NCBI RefSeq assembly: GCF_031582965.1
Contig: NZ_CP134049.1
Span: 1,364,001 to 1,428,000, forward strand
Direction: 5' to 3'
Length of the DNA: 64,000 nucleotides
Source: Bacillus sp. NEB1478
GTDB lineage: Bacteria; Bacillota; Bacilli; Bacillales; Fictibacillaceae
In this document: positions 36,970-45,365 of the stretch, one piece after another
Layout of the letters: every line of letters begins with the position of its first letter
Numbering within the stretch: position 1 is the stretch's first letter
Translations under genes and position numbers: made by a program
Notes under the pieces: model-generated
What the model was told of the DNA's origin: nothing
The model's input: only the letters and a program-made list of their open reading frames with translations
Database searches by the model: none

Positions 36970-38295
36970 ATGGATATTTATTTACTGATTGTCACAGTAG
37001 CGGCTATCGGCATAGTTATCACTACCGTATCCTGGCTGAAATGGCATGCTTTTATCAGTTTAACAATAGCCAGTTTATTTTTGGGTCTGATGGCTGGATT
37101 AACTTTAGACAAAATTGTAACCGCTTACGAAAATGGTATAGGAGAAGTCTTAGGTCATTTGGTCGGGATTTTGGCGTTAGGTACAATTCTAGGAAAAATG
37201 CTTTCCGAATCAGGAGCCGGACTGCAGATCGGCCATTTTTTTGTAAGGATTTTTGGTGAAAAGCGCTTGCCGTGGGCGATGATGCTTTCAGGTTTTATCA
37301 TTGGGATTCCTGTTTTTTTTGAAGTAGGTATTTTAATTTTATTGCCTTTAGTTATTTCGTTACATAAAACAACGAAGCAAAATATTTTATTGGTTGCTCT
37401 TCCGGTTATTGCAAGTCTTTCGATTGTAGACGGTCTTGTTCCACCGCGTCCTGGCGCACTTGCTGCTATCAGCATATATGATGCCAATCTTGGTAAGGTT
37501 CTTCTTTACTCTCTCGTAATAGCATTACTTGCTGCAGTTATTGCCGGTCCATTGTTTGCAAAATGGGTGTACAAACGCGTTGTACCTGAAAATGAACCGG
37601 AATTAATCCGAATTGATACGGAAGTAAAAGAACTGCCAAGCTCAAGGGTGTCATTCTTTATTATTTTACTACCAGTCATTCTTATGATCCTTACCTCATT
37701 AGCACTATATGTACAGCTTCCAGAAAGCTTGCAGAAAATCTTTGCACTTATAGGAGACCCGGTAATTGCACTATTAATTGCCGTATTTGCAGCCTACTAT
37801 TTTCTTGGATTTCGTAAAGGGATGGATAGAGACCTTATTAAAAAATTCACAGAGGATAGCTTGCTGCCAGTAGGTTCAATCGTTTTAATAATCGGTGCAG
37901 GCGGCGGATTTAAACAGATACTGATCGATAGCGGTGTCGGTGATACAATGGGCAGCATGTCTGAAAATCTATCTCTGTCTCCGCTCGTGATGGCCTTTGT
38001 CATTGCATGCTTAATTCGAATTGCAACAGGATCAGCAACGGTCGCCTTAACAACAGCAGCCGGTATTGTTTCTCCAATCATTGAGCATATGTCCGGTGTC
38101 AATCTGGAATTGCTAGTTATAGCAACAGCTGCAGGATCAATGATGTTTTCGCATGTAAACGATCCAGGCTTTTGGATGGTAAAAGAATATCTTGGATTAA
38201 CCGTTTCGGAAACCTTCAAAACGTTGAGCGTGCTCGAAACCATTCTTTCTATAACCGCATTTGCATGTGCCTTGGTGCTTAATGTATTTATATGA
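36970..38295 (+). CDS. gntP: GntP family gluconate:H+ symporter
   Basis: A 441-residue transporter with about twelve helices. GTILGKMLSESGAGLQIGHF, FFEVGILILLPLV, VDGLVPPRPGALAAIS and FSHVNDPGFWMVKEYL are hallmark GntP-family segments. Members import gluconate, fructuronate, glycerate or related hydroxy acids. GGTGGAG lies nine bases before the ATG. No gluconate kinase or regulator is adjacent, so substrate is uncertain; the glucose dehydrogenase at 14819 could be a gluconate source, but they are far apart. Confidence 0.92.
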   Translation: MDIYLLIVTVAAIGIVITTVSWLKWHAFISLTIASLFLGLMAGLTLDKIVTAYENGIGEVLGHLVGILALGTILGKMLSESGAGLQIGHFFVRIFGEKRLPWAMMLSGFIIGIPVFFEVGILILLPLVISLHKTTKQNILLVALPVIASLSIVDGLVPPRPGALAAISIYDANLGKVLLYSLVIALLAAVIAGPLFAKWVYKRVVPENEPELIRIDTEVKELPSSRVSFFIILLPVILMILTSLALYVQLPESLQKIFALIGDPVIALLIAVFAAYYFLGFRKGMDRDLIKKFTEDSLLPVGSIVLIIGAGGGFKQILIDSGVGDTMGSMSENLSLSPLVMAFVIACLIRIATGSATVALTTAAGIVSPIIEHMSGVNLELLVIATAAGSMMFSHVNDPGFWMVKEYLGLTVSETFKTLSVLETILSITAFACALVLNVFI

Positions 38296-38312
38296 AAATT
38301 ATAAACACCCCA

Positions 38313-38445
38313 GTAGGATTGTAGATTAAGGCTTGATATTTATTGTGAAGCTTTGGAGGCACAGGATTTTTTAAATCAATATGCACCAAATCGTGATTCT
38401 GATTTTTATACGGTGGAAGGACAAGTGAAACGTTATACATATTGA
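38313..38445 (+). pseudogene. Short coding remnant without start
   Basis: Open frame with protein-like composition (LDIYCEALEAQDFLNQY, then NRDSDFYTVEGQVKRYTY) ending at 38445, directly before repeat copy B. It has no start or ribosome binding site and is likely the 3' end of a lost gene. Confidence 0.35.
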
Positions 38446-38450
38446 ACATC

Positions 38451-38520
38451 AGTGCATTTCTTTAAGAAGGAAAAATGCCCTTATAAATTGAATTAAATGT
38501 GAGGAATTGTGTTAAAAGTT
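38451..38520 (+). repeat. Cassette-boundary-like element, copy B (degenerate)
   Basis: GTGCATTTCTTTAAGAAGG followed by AAAAATGC, then TTGAATTAAATGTGAGGAATTG. It lies upstream of the first peptidase-E-like gene, in its direction. Confidence 0.55.
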
Positions 38521-38577
38521 GCTGTCTTAGAAGTATGGAAAATTTGACATTACCGCACAAAGATAAGGAGTGAAGTT

Positions 38578-39246
38578 ATGAAATTTCTGCTCACATCTGC
38601 AGGCGTCAATAACAAAAGCATACACGACGCGCTGGTAGACATGTTGGACAAGCCGATTGCTGATTCAAATGCCTTGTGCATCCCCACCGCGATGTACGGT
38701 CACCCCTGGGTCGGCCCCGGCGTCAAAGCTTGGCAATTCATTAGCGGGAATTCCAAGAATCCCATGGTCGACCTCGGCTGGAAGTCGGTCGGCGTACTGG
38801 AGCTCACAGCGCTGCCAAGCATCGACGAAGACCGCTGGGTGCCGCTAGTCCGGGAGGCGGACGTCCTGCTGGTGGCGGGTGGCGACGCCCTCTACCTGTG
38901 CCACTGGATGCGGCAGTCCGGACTGGCAGACCTCTTGCCGTCGCTGCGTTCAGTTTATGTGGGACTGAGTGCCGGGAGTATGGTGATGGCACCTAACATC
39001 GGCGAATTCTTCGTTGGCTGGACTCCACCAAATGGTGGCGATGAAACGCTGGGACTGGTCGATTTTGCAATGTTTCCACACTTGGATCACGAGATGCTGC
39101 CGCACAACACCATGGCTGCCGCAGAGAAATGGGCCACCGAGATACAGGGACCCGCGTATGCCATTGACGATGAAACCGCCATCAAAGTGATTGACGGAGC
39201 GGCTGAAGTCGTTTCCGAAGGGCATTGGAAACTGTTTTCGCCCTGA
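38578..39246 (+). CDS. Peptidase E-like protein (S51 family), copy 1
   Basis: A 222-residue class I glutamine-amidotransferase-fold protein of peptidase family S51. The nucleophile is Ser131 in VGLSAGSMVMAP; VLLVAGGDALYL precedes it and FPHLDHEMLP carries the histidine. Family members are cytoplasmic Asp-X dipeptidases or cyanophycinase-like enzymes. AAGGAG precedes the ATG. Base composition is markedly GC-rich compared with its AT-rich neighbours, a sign of recent transfer. A closely similar second copy begins at 63415; both stand behind copies of the same intergenic element. Confidence 0.88.
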   Translation: MKFLLTSAGVNNKSIHDALVDMLDKPIADSNALCIPTAMYGHPWVGPGVKAWQFISGNSKNPMVDLGWKSVGVLELTALPSIDEDRWVPLVREADVLLVAGGDALYLCHWMRQSGLADLLPSLRSVYVGLSAGSMVMAPNIGEFFVGWTPPNGGDETLGLVDFAMFPHLDHEMLPHNTMAAAEKWATEIQGPAYAIDDETAIKVIDGAAEVVSEGHWKLFSP

Positions 39247-39365
39247 TATCACTTCTTTGCTAAAAATATCAAAAGACCTAGGGAAGATTCATTGTGGTGC
39301 AATTTAGAGAGGATTGTATAGGTTTCTTGTCAATATATTGTGAAGGGTTTCACTTAATTTAACGG

Positions 39366-39438
39366 GTGCATTTCTTTAAGAAGGAGAAGTGCACTTTTTT
39401 ATTGAACTTATTGAACAAACGAGCAGAATTGATGAATA
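39366..39438 (+). repeat. Cassette-boundary-like element, copy C (best preserved)
   Basis: Hairpin GTGCATTTCTT/AAGGAGAAGTGCAC with TTTTTT (39366-39400), then ATTGAACTTATTGAACAAAC and GAGCAGAATTGATGAATAA. It sits between the peptidase-E-like and phosphotransferase genes and can act as terminator for the former. Confidence 0.7.
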
Positions 39439-39673
39439 AAGGATATTAAGATATTTGTTGAAAATAGTAATTCTATAAAAATGACACAAAACAGGAAACC
39501 ATTCACACAGAAGTAATATAGCATGATGAAACGAAGAATTATGTCGAGAAAATTCTCTGCTTGTACTAAAACATTTATAAGGAAATTGATTAAATGACTG
39601 TACATAACTTTATTTTAAGTAATTGATATGTTCTTTTGACACACATCATAAAATGAACGAAAGGTTGAGATTT

Positions 39674-40666
39674 ATGAGGGTCAATCATCAATTAAAAAAA
39701 GATCAGATATCCAATGTCTTGGAATTACATTTTGGTATAAATTCAAAAATCATTGAAAATTTACCTCTTGGAAACGACCCAAGCGCAAGTATTTATCGAA
39801 TAATTGATCATTCAAATCAAACTTATTTTCTAAAACTGAATAGAAATGAGGTTACAAAGCAAGGCATTCAAGTTCCATTTTATTTGTATTCACATGGGAT
39901 TGATGCTGTAATACCTCCGATTGTAAATAAAAAAGAAGAGCTATGGTTCTCAGAGAATGGTTTTACTTGGGTTCTTTATCCGTTTGTACAGAGCTACGAT
40001 GGATATAAAGTAGAATTTTCGAGTTTTCAATGGAGTTCTTTTGGAGAAAGTTTGAGTAAAATTCATGCTGTTTCATTACCTGAGGATCTACATCAATCTT
40101 TACCTAGAGAAAGTTTCAAATCTATTTCGTGCGAACGTGTAAAGGAATACGATGTAAAAATGAAAAATACTACATTTAACGATCCGGAATCAGCAAAATT
40201 AGCTGACTTTTGGAATGAAAAACGCAACGAAATTCAACAATTAATTCACAACACAGATCAAATTGGAAGAAAAGTAAGAACAGAAACATTTAATTTTGTT
40301 TTATGTCATGCTGATTTACATCCTGGAAATACAGTGATTGATGAGGAAGGCAATTTAATAATTGTGGATTGGGATAGTCCGATATTAGCTCCGAAAGAAC
40401 GAGATTTAATGTTTATAGGTGGGGGGCATCGGTTCAAAAATCCTGATATCGATGCATTTTATAGTGCTTATGGAAAATTAATACCTAACTTCGAGCTAAT
40501 TTCCTATTATCGAAACGAACGTATTTTGGCGGACATAGCGGTCACTGCAGATGAAATGTTCGAAAATAAGGGAATGAAGGAAGAGCGAGAGATAGGATTG
40601 TACCTATTGATGAGGCAATTCGAACCTAATAAAGAAGTAGATGTAGCTCTTGCTTCTCTCAGTTAG
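39674..40666 (+). CDS. Phosphotransferase family protein (APH fold)
   Basis: A 330-residue kinase-like protein: FVLCHADLHPGNTVID (about residues 212-227) holds the catalytic aspartate, and IIVDWDSPILAPKERDLMFI the metal-binding aspartate. SASIYRIIDHSNQTYFLKLN is the nucleotide-binding lobe. Family members phosphorylate aminoglycosides, choline, homoserine or sugars; no substrate can be assigned. ATG 39674 follows AAAGGTTGAG; ATG 39623 and 39653 upstream lack sites. Single-gene unit between element copies C and D. Confidence 0.85.
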   Translation: MRVNHQLKKDQISNVLELHFGINSKIIENLPLGNDPSASIYRIIDHSNQTYFLKLNRNEVTKQGIQVPFYLYSHGIDAVIPPIVNKKEELWFSENGFTWVLYPFVQSYDGYKVEFSSFQWSSFGESLSKIHAVSLPEDLHQSLPRESFKSISCERVKEYDVKMKNTTFNDPESAKLADFWNEKRNEIQQLIHNTDQIGRKVRTETFNFVLCHADLHPGNTVIDEEGNLIIVDWDSPILAPKERDLMFIGGGHRFKNPDIDAFYSAYGKLIPNFELISYYRNERILADIAVTADEMFENKGMKEEREIGLYLLMRQFEPNKEVDVALASLS

Positions 40667-40842
40667 AGTAAATGTACTTTAACTATTACTCAAGTAATTG
40701 GGGCGATAATCTGAAAATGATTATGCCTCTATTTATACATACGCCACAAATAGCTTTCTACAATAAGGATGCTAGGAATCCTCCTTGGATTATATTTTGA
40801 AAGGAGGCTTACATATTAAGTAATTATTAAATTAAGGTTTGC

Positions 40843-40905
40843 GTTAATCTTAGGGGGATTAACCCTCTTTCTTATTAATTTATTGAACACTCGGTCAGTA
40901 GAGTT
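40843..40905 (+). repeat. Cassette-boundary-like element, copy D (divergent)
   Basis: A different hairpin (GTTAATC/GATTAAC) followed by TTATTGAACACTCGGTCAGT and AGAGTTGAAG, matching the tail of copies C and H. Directly before the phosphatase gene. Confidence 0.5.
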
Positions 40906-40923
40906 GAAGAGGAGAAAAATATA

Positions 40924-41508
40924 TTGAGTACAGTTATTTATATGGTGAGACACGGTGAGTCGCCAAAAGAAGGAAATGAAAGAACGAGAGGGTTAACTCA
41001 AAAAGGTAATTTAGATGCTCAACGAGTAGCGGACATTTTGAAAGATGAAAAAATGGATGCAGTTGTTTCAAGCCCATACTTACGTTCAATATTAACTGTT
41101 GAAAAGATAGCAAAACAAATAGGGCAAGAAGTTTTAGTCTTTGAGAATTTAAAAGAAAGAGTATTTTCTTCTGAAGACAATAGATTAGCAGATAAGGAAA
41201 TGGTCCCCATTTTGGAAAAGTCATTTTCAAATTCAAATTTTGTTTTAAAAGGAGGAGAATCAAATACTGATTGTCAAAAAAGAGCTATAAGAGTTTTGAA
41301 AGAATTATTAGTTACTTTTAGAGATAAAAAAGTAGTGATAGGAACTCATGGAGCTGTTATGACCTTGATGATGAGATATTTCGATAGCACCTATGATTTA
41401 GATTTTTTATATAGCACATCAAAACCTGATATTTATAGAATGGATTTTAAAGGACAGGAATTAGTGAACGTTCAAAGAACATGGAGTGTAAATATTGGTG
41501 TTAACTAA
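40924..41508 (+). CDS. Histidine phosphatase family protein
   Basis: A 194-residue phosphoglycerate-mutase-like phosphatase. The catalytic RHG is in YMVRHGESP (about residues 7-15), VSSPYLRSILTVE holds the second arginine, and VVIGTHGAVMTLMM the second histidine. Substrate unknown; family members dephosphorylate small phosphometabolites. Start is TTG 40924 behind GAGGAG. Stand-alone gene in the accessory region. The C-terminus DFLYSTSKPDIYRMDFKG is typical of the Bacillus branch. Confidence 0.88.
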   Translation: MSTVIYMVRHGESPKEGNERTRGLTQKGNLDAQRVADILKDEKMDAVVSSPYLRSILTVEKIAKQIGQEVLVFENLKERVFSSEDNRLADKEMVPILEKSFSNSNFVLKGGESNTDCQKRAIRVLKELLVTFRDKKVVIGTHGAVMTLMMRYFDSTYDLDFLYSTSKPDIYRMDFKGQELVNVQRTWSVNIGVN

Positions 41509-41526
41509 TATAAATTATCAGTGGAT

Positions 41527-41656
41527 CGCACGAGCAAACATACGCCAAGAATTTTATCCCATTTTCCACCGAGGGCTCACCGCACGCTGTGGTAATCATC
41601 ATATAGCGAAAATCAACACTTTCAATAGCAACCATGATTGCAAAAACAGCTTTTTA
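41527..41656. repeat. Dispersed non-coding repeat, copy 3 (degenerate)
   Basis: Shares CTCACCGCACGC with copy 2, then a decayed core and AGCGAAAATCAAC, CAAAAACAGC. It aligns along its length with 26281-26424 but has lost the CCGCGGAAAGCG core. Confidence 0.5.
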
Positions 41657-41678
41657 AACTTACTTCTGTTGGATGCAA

Positions 41679-41707
41679 TTGACATTTCAGAAAGTCGTTA
41701 ATATACT
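41679..41707 (+). promoter_or_regulatory. Strong sigma-A promoter of the ABC-F gene
   Basis: Perfect TTGACA, 17-base spacer, TATACT. It predicts a leader RNA of about 290 bases before the ABC-F start codon. Confidence 0.8.
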
Positions 41708-41750
41708 ATAACTGTAAGAAGTCGAATGGGAAAGGAACGGTACTACGCTG

Positions 41751-41774
41751 ATGTGGAAAAATCTTATTTTCTAA
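41751..41774 (+). CDS. Possible 7-residue leader peptide (MWKNLIF)
   Basis: ATG-to-TAA frame of seven codons in the ABC-F leader, about 15 bases after AAAGGA. The spacing is long, so translation is uncertain. Leader peptides that stall ribosomes are known to control several antibiotic-induced ABC-F genes. Confidence 0.35.
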   Translation: MWKNLIF

Positions 41775-41830
41775 GGAAAACTCAAAAATGAGACCTTGAG
41801 AATAGGATAAATCTGCCCATTTTAGCAAAA

Positions 41831-41957
41831 CAAGTACCATCCAAGAAGAAGCCCATCCACACAGAAATTCTGTTGCTGTGTTTATTTTGGATACTTGTTA
41901 AAAATGCAGTTTATCGATAAATGACAACCTCTCTAGGGTCTCCTAGGGAGGTTTTTT
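41831..41957 (+). promoter_or_regulatory. Structured leader with intrinsic terminator (attenuator) before ABC-F gene
   Basis: CAAGTA (41831) and TCCAA pair with TTGGA and TACTTG (41887-41897), enclosing hairpin ACACAG/CTGTGT. A terminator follows (41926-41957): AACCTCTCTAGG with CCTAGGGAGGTT and TTTTTT, 50 bases before the coding region. Its 3' arm GGGAGGTT can also pair with AACCTCCC at 41968-41975. This layout indicates transcription attenuation. Confidence 0.65.
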
Positions 41958-42007
41958 ATTGTACATGAACCTCCCTTATCATCACAAAACAAAGAGGGTG
42001 AAGCGGT

Positions 42008-43732
42008 ATGACTACCGTTATACAAGTTAAAAAACTGCAAAAGAAATTTGGGGAACGCGAAATATTAAAAGATATCAATTTTGAAATCCGGCAAGGTGAA
42101 AAGATCGGCCTAGTCGGATGGAATGGATCAGGAAAAACAACGTTAATCAATATTCTCACTGGACATAAAGAGTCAGATCAAGGATCGATTTCCACGTGGC
42201 CATCAAACTTAAATATCGGATATTTACCGCAATCGACGGATGTTCATCTTAATGTTGACGATGAAATCATGGAAGCCGGGGAAAAGCTTTTTGCGGCGAG
42301 TAAACAATTAGGTCTTCATAAAGAAGTGATTGACTCGGAAAGAATTCAACATCTTAGCGGCGGTGAGAGGCTGAAGTTATCTCTTGCAAAGATTTGGGCC
42401 AATCAGCCGGAATTTTTAATATTGGATGAACCGACAAATCATCTGGATCTCCAAGGCATTCAGTGGCTGATTCATGAAGTAAAGAACTATGAAGGAGCTG
42501 CGATCATTATCTCGCATGACCGGTACTTTTTGGACAAAACGGTTACGAAGATTTTTGAGCTGGAGGAAGGTAAACTCACTATCTATGAAGGCAACTACTC
42601 GGCCTATAGAACAGAGAAACAAAGGAGATACGATCAGCAGCTGTGTGATTATAACAAGCAGCAGCGAAAGGTCGAGATGATCCATCAGCAAGTAAACAAC
42701 TTACGGAATTGGTCAGAAAAAGCTCATCGGCAAGCCGGAAAAGGTGGTTCAATATCCGAAAACCGCCAGCTTGGGCTTAAAGAGTTCGAACGGATGAAGG
42801 CGAAGAAAAAGGATAACCAAGTGAAATCTAAACTGAAACGCTTGAATTTGGAGTTGGAGAAAAAAGGTATTGAAAAGCCGAAAGAAGAGACCGATGTTTA
42901 CTTTCAGTTTGATTACTCAGGCAAAAGAGGAAAAAGACTTGTGGAAGCTAAGGGATTGACGAAGCAGTTTGGCGAGAATCTACTGTTTGAGAAAAGTCAT
43001 TTTTATGTGAAACACGGTGAAAGACTGGCTTTGCTAGGACCTAATGGAGCAGGGAAGACGACATTTATTCAGATGCTACTTGAACTGGAACCTATAACGA
43101 AAGGTTCAATTTGGAAAAGTGAATCGATGAAAATGGCGTATCTTTCTCAAGATGTTTGCGATCTGCTGGAAGAAAAAACAGTTTATGAATGGTTGGATCT
43201 TGGTGTGCAGATCACGAAGGCTCGGACGATTTTTGCAAATATGGGGATCGAGGATGAAAAGCTCTCAAAACCGATCTCCCACCTAAGTCTCGGCGAGCGT
43301 ACCCGAGTAAAGCTTGTGCAGATGATTCTACAAGAGTATGATGTTCTCATTTTGGATGAACCGACAAATCATCTCGATCTCTCGAGCCGCGAACAGCTTG
43401 AAGTGACGTTGAATGAGTTTACCGGAACTTTGATCATTGTGTCACATGACCGCTTTTTCGTTGAAAAGCTTTGCGATAAATTATTAGTTATAGAAAACAA
43501 GCAAATCAAACGGCTGGAAATGGGATTAAGAGAATACGAAGAGAAGAAAATCAAGCAGTCTATGAAACCTGATCAAAGCAGGGAAGAAGAACTCGTATTG
43601 ATTGAAACAAAGATTACAGAGCTATTAGGAAAAATCAGTTATTGCAAAACAGGAACAGACGAATACGTTAAAATGGATCAGGATTTAAAAGATTATATGG
43701 CTAGAAAAAAAGAACTGATGCAAAAAAATTAA
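42008..43732 (+). CDS. ABC-F family ATPase (probable ribosome protection / antibiotic resistance type)
   Basis: A 574-residue soluble protein with two ABC domains: Walker A GWNGSGKTT (about 38-46) and GPNGAGKTT (about 345), signatures HLSGGERLKL and HLSLGERTRV, and twice LDEPTNHLDL. The linker (about 200-290) is long and basic, with NLRNWSEKAHRQAGKGG, and a C-terminal coiled extension is present; no membrane domain exists. ABC-F proteins with long linkers displace ribosome-bound antibiotics or tune translation. The structured leader with terminator argues for antibiotic induction. GAGGGTGAAG precedes the ATG. The exact subfamily is not assigned. Confidence 0.88.
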   Translation: MTTVIQVKKLQKKFGEREILKDINFEIRQGEKIGLVGWNGSGKTTLINILTGHKESDQGSISTWPSNLNIGYLPQSTDVHLNVDDEIMEAGEKLFAASKQLGLHKEVIDSERIQHLSGGERLKLSLAKIWANQPEFLILDEPTNHLDLQGIQWLIHEVKNYEGAAIIISHDRYFLDKTVTKIFELEEGKLTIYEGNYSAYRTEKQRRYDQQLCDYNKQQRKVEMIHQQVNNLRNWSEKAHRQAGKGGSISENRQLGLKEFERMKAKKKDNQVKSKLKRLNLELEKKGIEKPKEETDVYFQFDYSGKRGKRLVEAKGLTKQFGENLLFEKSHFYVKHGERLALLGPNGAGKTTFIQMLLELEPITKGSIWKSESMKMAYLSQDVCDLLEEKTVYEWLDLGVQITKARTIFANMGIEDEKLSKPISHLSLGERTRVKLVQMILQEYDVLILDEPTNHLDLSSREQLEVTLNEFTGTLIIVSHDRFFVEKLCDKLLVIENKQIKRLEMGLREYEEKKIKQSMKPDQSREEELVLIETKITELLGKISYCKTGTDEYVKMDQDLKDYMARKKELMQKN

Positions 43733-43810
43733 TAGAAAAGTTTTAGAGGTGCTATTTGGATCTAACAGGTTCTCTTTTGGAGTACAAAACAGAAAAAAGT
43801 AATGCAAATA

Positions 43811-43848
43811 GCTAGCTAATTCGCATATCAATTAGCTAGCCTCTTTTT
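43811..43848 (+). terminator. Rho-independent terminator after the ABC-F gene
   Basis: GCTAGCTAATT and AATTAGCTAGC form a perfect 11-base stem; CTCTTTTTG follows. Confidence 0.85.
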
Positions 43849-43993
43849 GTTTATATATCAATGTTTATCGGGTTTTTATATTAGAATTAGTACTCCGATT
43901 CGCATAGGTTTCAGCAAAATGACAATAATTTCTGTCACGCTGCGTTTTAGTATGCTGATTCACTTGTTAAAAGACTTACCAATTTAGACGAAA

Positions 43994-44236
43994 ATGATAG
44001 CATGGATATATCTAATCAAATTTTATACGCCTTCATATGAAAAAGGTATTCAGCAACCTTTTGCAAATTCCCTGGGTATCCGATATATTGCATTTGCTGT
44101 TGAAGATATTGAAGCCGGTGTTGCCAAATTGAAAAAGAAAGGAGTTGAAATCTTTAGTGAGATACAACACTATGAAGAAAGATATAAGTTATGCTACTGC
44201 CGTGGGCGAGAAGGAATTATTTTAGAGTTGTCGTAG
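43994..44236 (+). pseudogene. VOC/glyoxalase family fragment (N-terminal half missing)
   Basis: Eighty residues corresponding to the C-terminal half of a vicinal-oxygen-chelate protein: ANSLGIRYIAFAVEDIEAGV, KLKKKGVEIFSEIQHYEE, LCYCRGREGIILELS with the metal-site glutamate. A complete member has about 125-140 residues with a first beta-alpha module, which is absent here. The ATG has no ribosome binding site. It is most likely a decayed gene. Confidence 0.7.
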
Positions 44237-44316
44237 CAAATTAAATAAATTTTATGTAATACATACTGTATACCGACACCATTAGGTTGGTGCAAAAATA
44301 TTTTTATGAAAAATAG

Positions 44317-44345
44317 TTGACACTTCTGCTACTCGGTAATAGAAT
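44317..44345 (+). promoter_or_regulatory. Sigma-A promoter upstream of padR
   Basis: Perfect TTGACA, 17-base spacer, TAGAAT. Confidence 0.65.
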
Positions 44346-44362
44346 ATACATGTAATAAGCAT

Positions 44363-44405
44363 TACTTAATAGCGTGAGTTTCAAAAGCTATTAAGTAAAA
44401 TTTTT
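44363..44405 (+). terminator. Hairpin with T-run in the padR leader
   Basis: TACTTAATAGC (44363-44373) and GCTATTAAGTA (44387-44397) pair perfectly, then AAATTTTTC. It lies between promoter and gene, so it may be an attenuator. A comparable hairpin (ACTGAATAG/CTATTCAGT) precedes the second control copy at about 45210-45260. Confidence 0.5.
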
Positions 44406-44410
44406 CTTTG

Positions 44411-44447
44411 GTACTAAGTGATACTGGTTATAAGTCAGACTAAATAG
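44411..44447 (+). promoter_or_regulatory. Direct-repeat control element, copy 1 (before padR)
   Basis: A 37-base segment beginning GTACTAAGTGA and ending AATAG that matches 45274-45310 at 31 of 37 positions. It sits just before the padR reading frame and is a candidate PadR operator. Confidence 0.6.
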
Positions 44448-44480
44448 AGAGGGGCATTTGATATCGAAAATTTAACTGAA

Positions 44481-44783
44481 ATGCTGAAGGGATCACTGGA
44501 AGGCTGCGTGCTGGAAATCATCAGTCGCCATGAAACCTATGGCTACGAAATCACAAGACGCCTGAATGAGCTAGGGTTTACTGAAGTCGTGGAGGGTACG
44601 GTCTACACCATACTCGTGCGATTGGAAAAGAAGAAATTGGTAAATATAGTCAAGAAACCATCAGATATGGGACCACCTCGTAAGTTTTACTCACTGAATG
44701 AGGATGGCAGGCAGGAACTTGAATTGTTTTGGATAAAATGGAATTTTTTATCATCAAAAATCAACGTCTTGAAGTCACAATAG
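44481..44783 (+). CDS. PadR family transcriptional regulator
   Basis: A 100-residue winged-helix regulator: LKGSLEGCVLEIISRHETYG then YEITRRL at the N-terminus, VVEGTVYTILVRLEKKKLVN as recognition region and GPPRKFYSLNEDGRQEL as wing. PadR proteins repress drug-efflux and stress genes and are released by ligands. The frame continues upstream of ATG 44481 with DIENLTE behind GAGAGGGG, as in longer relatives, but without an ATG/GTG/TTG at the expected place, so the true start is unclear. It precedes DUF1048 and an ABC exporter, its likely targets. Confidence 0.85.
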   Translation: MLKGSLEGCVLEIISRHETYGYEITRRLNELGFTEVVEGTVYTILVRLEKKKLVNIVKKPSDMGPPRKFYSLNEDGRQELELFWIKWNFLSSKINVLKSQ

Positions 44784-44854
44784 TTTCATAAGATATTCCG
44801 TCCAATATTTTTAACAAGTTCTTGTTCGAAATGATAAATAAGGAGGAAAATAAC

Positions 44855-45196
44855 ATGTTGGAATGGATCAAAAAAATGATAGGTGATAAAAAAGAGTACA
44901 AAATGATGATGGCACGGGTTGAAGCTCTTCCAGAAGATTATCAGTTTGTATTTAAAAAGATACAAAATTACATGTGGAACTTCTCAGCGGGCAACGGGAT
45001 GGATATGCTGCACATGCAGTATGAATTAATCGATTTGTTTGAAGCCGGTGCTGCGGAAGGCAGGCAAGTGCTGGAAATCACTGGGGACGATGTTGCGTCT
45101 TTTGCCGACGAACTAGTGGCAAACGCCAAGACCTATTTCGCTAAGTATCGAGAAGATTTAAATCAGAGTATCATGAAGGAATTAGGAAAGAAATAA
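44855..45196 (+). CDS. DUF1048 domain protein
   Basis: A 113-residue helical cytoplasmic protein. KKMIGDKKEYKMMMARVEAL then PEDYQFVFKKIQNYMW at the N-terminus and GMDMLHMQYELIDLFEAGAA in the middle match DUF1048, a family usually encoded beside PadR regulators and ABC-2 exporters. Function unknown. ATG 44855 follows AAGGAGG; the in-frame ATG 44822 upstream lacks a site. It shares a transcript with padR and precedes the second control repeat and the exporter genes. Confidence 0.85.
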   Translation: MLEWIKKMIGDKKEYKMMMARVEALPEDYQFVFKKIQNYMWNFSAGNGMDMLHMQYELIDLFEAGAAEGRQVLEITGDDVASFADELVANAKTYFAKYREDLNQSIMKELGKK

Positions 45197-45273
45197 TTTC
45201 AACAGATACTACCGACTGAATAGCTGGATAAAAAAATGATCACATCTTAACTATTCAGTTCTATTTTTATCTA

Positions 45274-45310
45274 GTACTAAGTGACACTTATTATCAGTAA
45301 GACTTAATAG
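45274..45310 (+). promoter_or_regulatory. Direct-repeat control element, copy 2 (before ABC exporter)
   Basis: Partner of 44411-44447 (31 of 37 identical), containing the near-palindrome AAGTGACACTT. It lies 55 bases before the ATPase start, behind a hairpin with T-run, suggesting that the exporter pair is controlled separately by the same factor. Confidence 0.6.
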
Positions 45311-45365
45311 TAGAGTGCAGCCAAACTTGGTTCACACATGGTGTTTTTATAAGGAGGAAAAAATT

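Noticed and set aside
36876..37259. 127-codon frame overlapping the start of gntP
   Set aside because: Out-of-frame shadow of gntP, whose own frame has a good ribosome binding site and clear family motifs.
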